Below are positions 60,409 through 64,000 of a DNA stretch of 64,000 nucleotides, piece after piece; the first letter of the stretch is position 1; the number at the start of each line of letters is the position of its first letter. Below the pieces are notes generated by a model. It saw only the letters and a program-made list of their open reading frames with translations. It had not been told where the DNA came from and ran no database searches. The stretch lies in assembly GCA_016222825.1 (NCBI GenBank), contig JACRQF010000009.1, positions 310,001-374,000 on the forward strand. The letters run 5' to 3'. Both the position numbers and the translations under genes were made by a program. Source of the stretch: Verrucomicrobiota bacterium. Its GTDB lineage: Bacteria; Verrucomicrobiota; Verrucomicrobiia; CAIQCK01.

Positions 60409-62121
60409 ATGAACACATCACGAATCCCCTTTATCTTGTTGTTCTTCGTTGTCAGCGTCGCGCAAGCCACCGTGCCGGTCAGCGAGTTGGCGGCGACGGC
60501 GCGCGACGGGCAGGTGTTTCTGACGTGGAAGGAAGAGGAGACGCCGGAGGGCGCGACGTTCAACGTGTATCTGTCGGACGCGCCCATCGCCGACGTTGCG
60601 AAGGCCGCGCGCGTCGGGCATCACATCGAGCGGCACAGCGCGCGGGATTGGTGGGAAGACCCGGCTTCCTTCAAGAAAGGTGTGAAGGCCGGCGAAACGG
60701 TCGGCTTCCGCATCCAAACCGGCGGCGAGCGGCTCGACCCGACGGGCGGGCTGTTCGTCCATACGGTCAGGAAAAGCGCGCGGGGCAGGCTGTTCTTCGC
60801 AGTGACATGCAGCGATGCGGCAGGAAAGGAGGACACGCGGATCGTTGCCGGAGGGAACTCGCTGCGCGATGGTGTCGCGGCCAGATCCGGGGACATCCAG
60901 CCGGTCTGGTTGGGCAAAGGCGCGCCACACGCAGCCGGCGCGGGCAAAGGCAAACCGCTCTGGTTGAACCTCCACGCGAAAGGCGGCGTGGTGGGCGGCA
61001 TGGAGTATCTGGTGTTCGGCGACGGGACAATGGGCTGGCGCGAGGGGCTGTCGTTCAAGTTCAGCGTGCGGATCGAGCGCGACGAGGTCGTGGTGCGGCC
61101 GACCGACCGCGTCTGGATCAACCGTCCACACAACGAAGCAGGCGACGGTGGCACGCCGGCCATCTGGACGTTCTGGTTCGGCTACAACTCAAACATCTTT
61201 GACCGCAAGCTCATGGCCGGGGGCGTGCCCACCAACTACACCGAGCGGCGCAACCTCTGGCTGCTCGATTGGGTTCGGCGTCATTACCAGCCCGACACGA
61301 ACCGCTGGTATTGCTCCGGCAGTTCGATGGGCGGCTGCGGCACGGTTTCGTTTGGCTGGCGGCATCCGGAACTGTTCGCCGGCCTCCACGCCCACGTGCC
61401 GATCGTCAGCTACACCTACCTCGGCGCCAAAGGCAGCGCCACGCGGCTGGAGCCGTCGTGTTGGACCAGCGCCATCCCGCCAGAGTTGAAAACAAGCGAG
61501 GGCCTGCCGCTGCTCGGGCGGATGAACGGCGAGAAGTTCGCCGCGGAGGCGAAAGGCGATTTGCCGCTCTTGTTCATGATCCACGGCCGGCAGGACAGCT
61601 CGATCCCGTGGCAGAACAACCCGCCGTTCTATCGTGCGCTGGCCACGGCGCGGCAGCCGTTCGCGGTTTATTGGGACAACGGCATCCACTCGACCTCCGG
61701 CAAGGACGCGCCGCCCGACGTGAAGGCGTGGCTGGAACGCTTCCGCCGCTTCCGGCTCGACGAGAGCCAGCCGGTATTCACGCGCACCTCCTCCGACCGG
61801 AACCCCGGCAACGGCGACCCGGCTGACGGCGACATCATCGGCTGGATCAACCGTGGCATGGATTGGAAGGAGATCGAAGACACGCTCGGCCGTTACACGA
61901 TCACGGTGACGGCGGATTTCCCCGGCATCGCGTATCCCGTGCGCACCGACCTGACCCTGCGACGCCTGCAACGCTTCAAGGTCAAACCGTCGGAGCCGCT
62001 CAGCGTTCGCATCGGCAACGCCGCGCCGGTGAGCCTCGCCGCCGACGCGGAAGGTCTGCTAACCATCCCCGGCGTGAGCATTCCCTCTCGCGACGGCGTT
62101 CGCGTCAGCATCAGCCGTTGA
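60409..62121 (+). CDS. Exported esterase-like alpha/beta hydrolase
   Basis: The product has 570 residues with a signal peptide to about residue 20. Residues 23-110 look fibronectin-III-like (G-Q-V-F-L-T-W-K, F-N-V-Y-L-S-D). The alpha/beta-hydrolase domain holds the nucleophile elbow G-S-S-M-G with Ser306, a likely catalytic Asp in H-G-R-Q-D-S-S-I-P and a His in D-N-G-I-H-S-T-S. A C-terminal beta-sandwich follows. It probably cleaves esters on polysaccharides. It starts 9 bp after the nuclease-like gene. Confidence 0.75.
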   Translation: MNTSRIPFILLFFVVSVAQATVPVSELAATARDGQVFLTWKEEETPEGATFNVYLSDAPIADVAKAARVGHHIERHSARDWWEDPASFKKGVKAGETVGFRIQTGGERLDPTGGLFVHTVRKSARGRLFFAVTCSDAAGKEDTRIVAGGNSLRDGVAARSGDIQPVWLGKGAPHAAGAGKGKPLWLNLHAKGGVVGGMEYLVFGDGTMGWREGLSFKFSVRIERDEVVVRPTDRVWINRPHNEAGDGGTPAIWTFWFGYNSNIFDRKLMAGGVPTNYTERRNLWLLDWVRRHYQPDTNRWYCSGSSMGGCGTVSFGWRHPELFAGLHAHVPIVSYTYLGAKGSATRLEPSCWTSAIPPELKTSEGLPLLGRMNGEKFAAEAKGDLPLLFMIHGRQDSSIPWQNNPPFYRALATARQPFAVYWDNGIHSTSGKDAPPDVKAWLERFRRFRLDESQPVFTRTSSDRNPGNGDPADGDIIGWINRGMDWKEIEDTLGRYTITVTADFPGIAYPVRTDLTLRRLQRFKVKPSEPLSVRIGNAAPVSLAADAEGLLTIPGVSIPSRDGVRVSISR

Positions 62122-62133
62122 ATGTCGCGCCGC

Positions 62134-63549
62134 CTACGGTGTGTAGCGCACCGTGCCGTTGGCGTCAGTGACGTAGCGCCACTTCTCGATGTAGGTCGCT
62201 GCGGGCCGGAAGTCATCGTGGCTTTCTCGGAGCTTCCGCTGCAAGAGCGCGTCGAGTTCCTTCTGCAACGCCGCCGATTGCGGGTCGCCGCAGAGGTTTT
62301 TCATCTGATGGGGATCGCTCTGGTTGTCGAACAGCAGCCACGGGCCGTCGAGCGTCCGGACGTAGGTGTGACGCTCCGTGCGCACGCCGCGGTATTCCTG
62401 GCCGCCGCCCTTGCGCGTCCATTGGCCGAACGGCGAGTAGCAGGCGATGAGCGCCGCGCCGCCGCCGGGCGCCGACCCGCCGCGCAGGTGCTGCGAGAAG
62501 TCGAGTCCCTCGACCGTCTTCGGAATCTCCACGCCGCAAAGGCCGAGCAGCGTCGGCATGATGTCCGGCGTCCCAAACGGCGCGGCGACGACGCGCTCGC
62601 GCTCACTGAGTCGCGGCCAGTGGATGAGAAACGGCACGCGGATGGCTTCGTCGTAGGGAACCTGTTTGTTGAACCGGCCGTGCGAGCCGAGCATGTCGCC
62701 GTGGTCGGAGGTGAAAACGAAGATCGTGTCGCGCTCAATGCCGGTTTCGCGCAGCGTCGCCCAGAGCTGGCCGAGGCAATCATCGAGGGCCGTGCAATGG
62801 GCGTAGTAACCGGCCACTTTCTTCCGCACCGCTTCGGTGCCATCGGGGACGTTGGGCTGGAGCCGGAGCTTGTCCGGCTGATACATGTCGGCGAACCGCT
62901 GCGGCGCGGTGAGGTAGGGGTCGTGCGGCGGCCCCCACGAGAGCACGAGCAGGAACGGCCCCTGCGCCGCCTGCCCGCGAATGTAGCGTTGCGCCTCGCG
63001 GGTTTGCGCGGCGGCGTCGTAGCCTTCCCACTGGAGTTTCACGTCCTCATCGGCGTAGTAGAACGAACGGTTGTAGTCGTGCGTGCATTCCAGCACCTTC
63101 CAGAACTCGAAGCCGTGCCGCCGCTCGCGCGGGATGTAGTTCGACCGCCCGTGGCCGTCCACGTGCCACTTGCCGATGTAACCGGTCCGGTAGCCCGCGC
63201 CGCGGAACGCCTGCGCCAGCGAGACGGCGTTGTCATTGAGGCAGACGTCGTTGAGGAACACGCCATGCGTCAGCGGATACTGCCCCGTCAGCAAGCTCGC
63301 GCGATACGGCGAGCAGACCGGACAGGTGGACACGGCCATGTTAAAGCGGACGCTGCGGGTGGCAAGTTTGTCGAGCACCGGCGTGCGGACGTTTGGGTCG
63401 CCGGCAAATCCTGTCGCCTGCGCCCGCCACTGGTCGGCGAACACAAAGACGACGTTCGGCTTGCGCCCGGCATCGGCAGCAAGAAGCAGGTCCGGCAACA
63501 ACACAGCGGCGGCACAGATTCCCAATGCGAAAGCGGAGACAGTTTTCAT
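62134..63549 (-). CDS. Exported type I sulfatase
   Basis: The product has 471 residues with a signal peptide (A-L-G-I-C-A-A-A-V-L-L-P-D-L-L-L-A). The formylglycine site is C79-S-P-Y-R83 in C-S-P-Y-R-A-S-L-L-T-G. Calcium ligands are in V-V-F-V-F-A-D-Q-W-R and T-S-D-H-G-D-M-L-G-S-H. It hydrolyses sulfate esters outside the cytoplasm after maturation by a sulfatase-maturating enzyme, which is not in the window. Sulfatases are plentiful in PVC genomes and act on sulfated glycans. Confidence 0.95.
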   Translation of the reverse strand: MKTVSAFALGICAAAVLLPDLLLAADAGRKPNVVFVFADQWRAQATGFAGDPNVRTPVLDKLATRSVRFNMAVSTCPVCSPYRASLLTGQYPLTHGVFLNDVCLNDNAVSLAQAFRGAGYRTGYIGKWHVDGHGRSNYIPRERRHGFEFWKVLECTHDYNRSFYYADEDVKLQWEGYDAAAQTREAQRYIRGQAAQGPFLLVLSWGPPHDPYLTAPQRFADMYQPDKLRLQPNVPDGTEAVRKKVAGYYAHCTALDDCLGQLWATLRETGIERDTIFVFTSDHGDMLGSHGRFNKQVPYDEAIRVPFLIHWPRLSERERVVAAPFGTPDIMPTLLGLCGVEIPKTVEGLDFSQHLRGGSAPGGGAALIACYSPFGQWTRKGGGQEYRGVRTERHTYVRTLDGPWLLFDNQSDPHQMKNLCGDPQSAALQKELDALLQRKLRESHDDFRPAATYIEKWRYVTDANGTVRYTP

Positions 63550-63598
63550 GATGAACCTACGGAACTTGGAGAAGCAAACAACCGCGTGTCTCGGGCTG

Positions 63599-63862
63599 CT
63601 AGCGGGCCTTCCTGGACTTGGCAGCCTCGCGCACGCCCTTCAGGTAGTCGGAGAGGTCGCCGTATTCCTCATTGTCGAGGCGCGCCTTGTCCTTCATCTT
63701 CCAGAGCCAACGCTTCCACGTCATGTCTTCGTAGATCGTGGGATCAAGGTCCTTGTGGCAACGGATGCACTTGGCCTCATACAACTTCTTGCCGGGCGGG
63801 GCCGCTGGCGCTTGCTCCGCTGCCACGATCACGGAAACGCCCAGCGCAACAACCACAGCCAT
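63599..63862 (-). CDS. Small monohaem c-type cytochrome-like protein
   Basis: The product has 87 residues from the ATG at 63862, giving a signal peptide (M-A-V-V-V-A-L-G-V-S-V-I-V-A-A). The haem motif C-I-R-C-H lies in G-K-K-L-Y-E-A-K-C. W-K-R-W-L-W-K-M-K may supply an axial Met. A longer frame upstream lacks leader character. The layout matches the cytochrome at 53018 residue for residue around the haem site. Confidence 0.8.
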   Translation of the reverse strand: MAVVVALGVSVIVAAEQAPAAPPGKKLYEAKCIRCHKDLDPTIYEDMTWKRWLWKMKDKARLDNEEYGDLSDYLKGVREAAKSRKAR

Positions 63863-64000
63863 GAAGACCCGCTGGGCGAAAAGACGGTCCTGGCCATGCT
63901 GCGCGCTTTGACTTGTCCGCCGTGTTATCACGAAACAGTCTCATAGTGCGTCTGCCCCGATACAGCAATCCTTTTTCACACGTTGCTCAATTCGCTTGGC

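Overview
The window is high-GC chromosomal DNA, densely packed with genes on both strands. It has features typical of the Verrucomicrobia (PVC group): many exported enzymes with Sec or Tat leaders, a sulfatase, a DUF1080 protein, PQQ-type propellers, Tat-exported Gfo/Idh and DegT-like proteins, CxxCH mini-cytochromes, and short interspersed repeats that intrude into coding sequence. The phylum is inferred from gene content and style; there is no rRNA or other marker here. I found no tRNA, rRNA, IS element, phage or CRISPR array.

Layout. 0-2.3 kb: three neighbouring zinc-ribbon proteins (the first is cut by the window edge). 2.5-10.7 kb: polysaccharide/phosphodiester-related exported enzymes, an AbrB-Doc toxin-antitoxin pair, and a large PQQ-propeller protein with a methyltransferase-like insert. 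10.7-13.0 kb: eight 42-bp units, each centred on a CCAC(A/T)GTGG palindrome, beside a two-gene operon (DUF4062-TPR protein and HTH protein). 13.1-23.9 kb, minus strand: gnd, a trans-sulfuration enzyme with pdxB, an amidase with an M16 double protease, and a U32 peptidase. 23.9-26.8 kb: a BlaI-type repressor with a pair of palindromic operators, followed by an unusual BlaR1-type M56 protease fused to secretin-, LptA- and STN-like domains. 27-32.7 kb: two amidohydrolases, a Tat-exported DegT-like protein, a DUF433/DUF5615 pair and a Tat-exported Gfo/Idh protein. 32.7-44.9 kb: an ArnT-like glycosyltransferase, small exported proteins, a UVR-motif protein, an EEP-family protein, a DUF1080 protein, esterase, thioesterase, five-bladed-propeller hydrolase, YyaL-type protein and aldehyde dehydrogenase. 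45.0-53.3 kb: an iron island (DtxR-type regulator, ferritin-like protein, TonB-dependent receptor, TonB, FeoA, FeoB, OprB-like porin, small cytochrome). 53.4-64 kb: ECF sigma/anti-sigma pair, leuC, methyltransferase, PagL-like protein, multicopper oxidase, an exported nuclease-like protein, an esterase, a sulfatase and a second small cytochrome.

How the parts work together. The clearest functional unit is the iron island: a regulator with a DtxR-type Cys-x-x-Glu-His site sits behind a promoter whose -35 box lies inside a perfect palindrome, and is followed by storage and uptake genes. The BlaI/M56 pair is a second regulatory unit, with a consensus promoter predicted to give a leaderless mRNA. 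Recurrent short DNA motifs inside pdxB, the U32 gene, the amidase leader and an amidohydrolase leader show that small repeats have repeatedly been incorporated into reading frames in this genome. The most novel-looking items are the M56-secretin-LptA-STN fusion, the helically phased palindrome array beside the DUF4062-TPR/HTH operon, and an exported protein resembling a restriction endonuclease.
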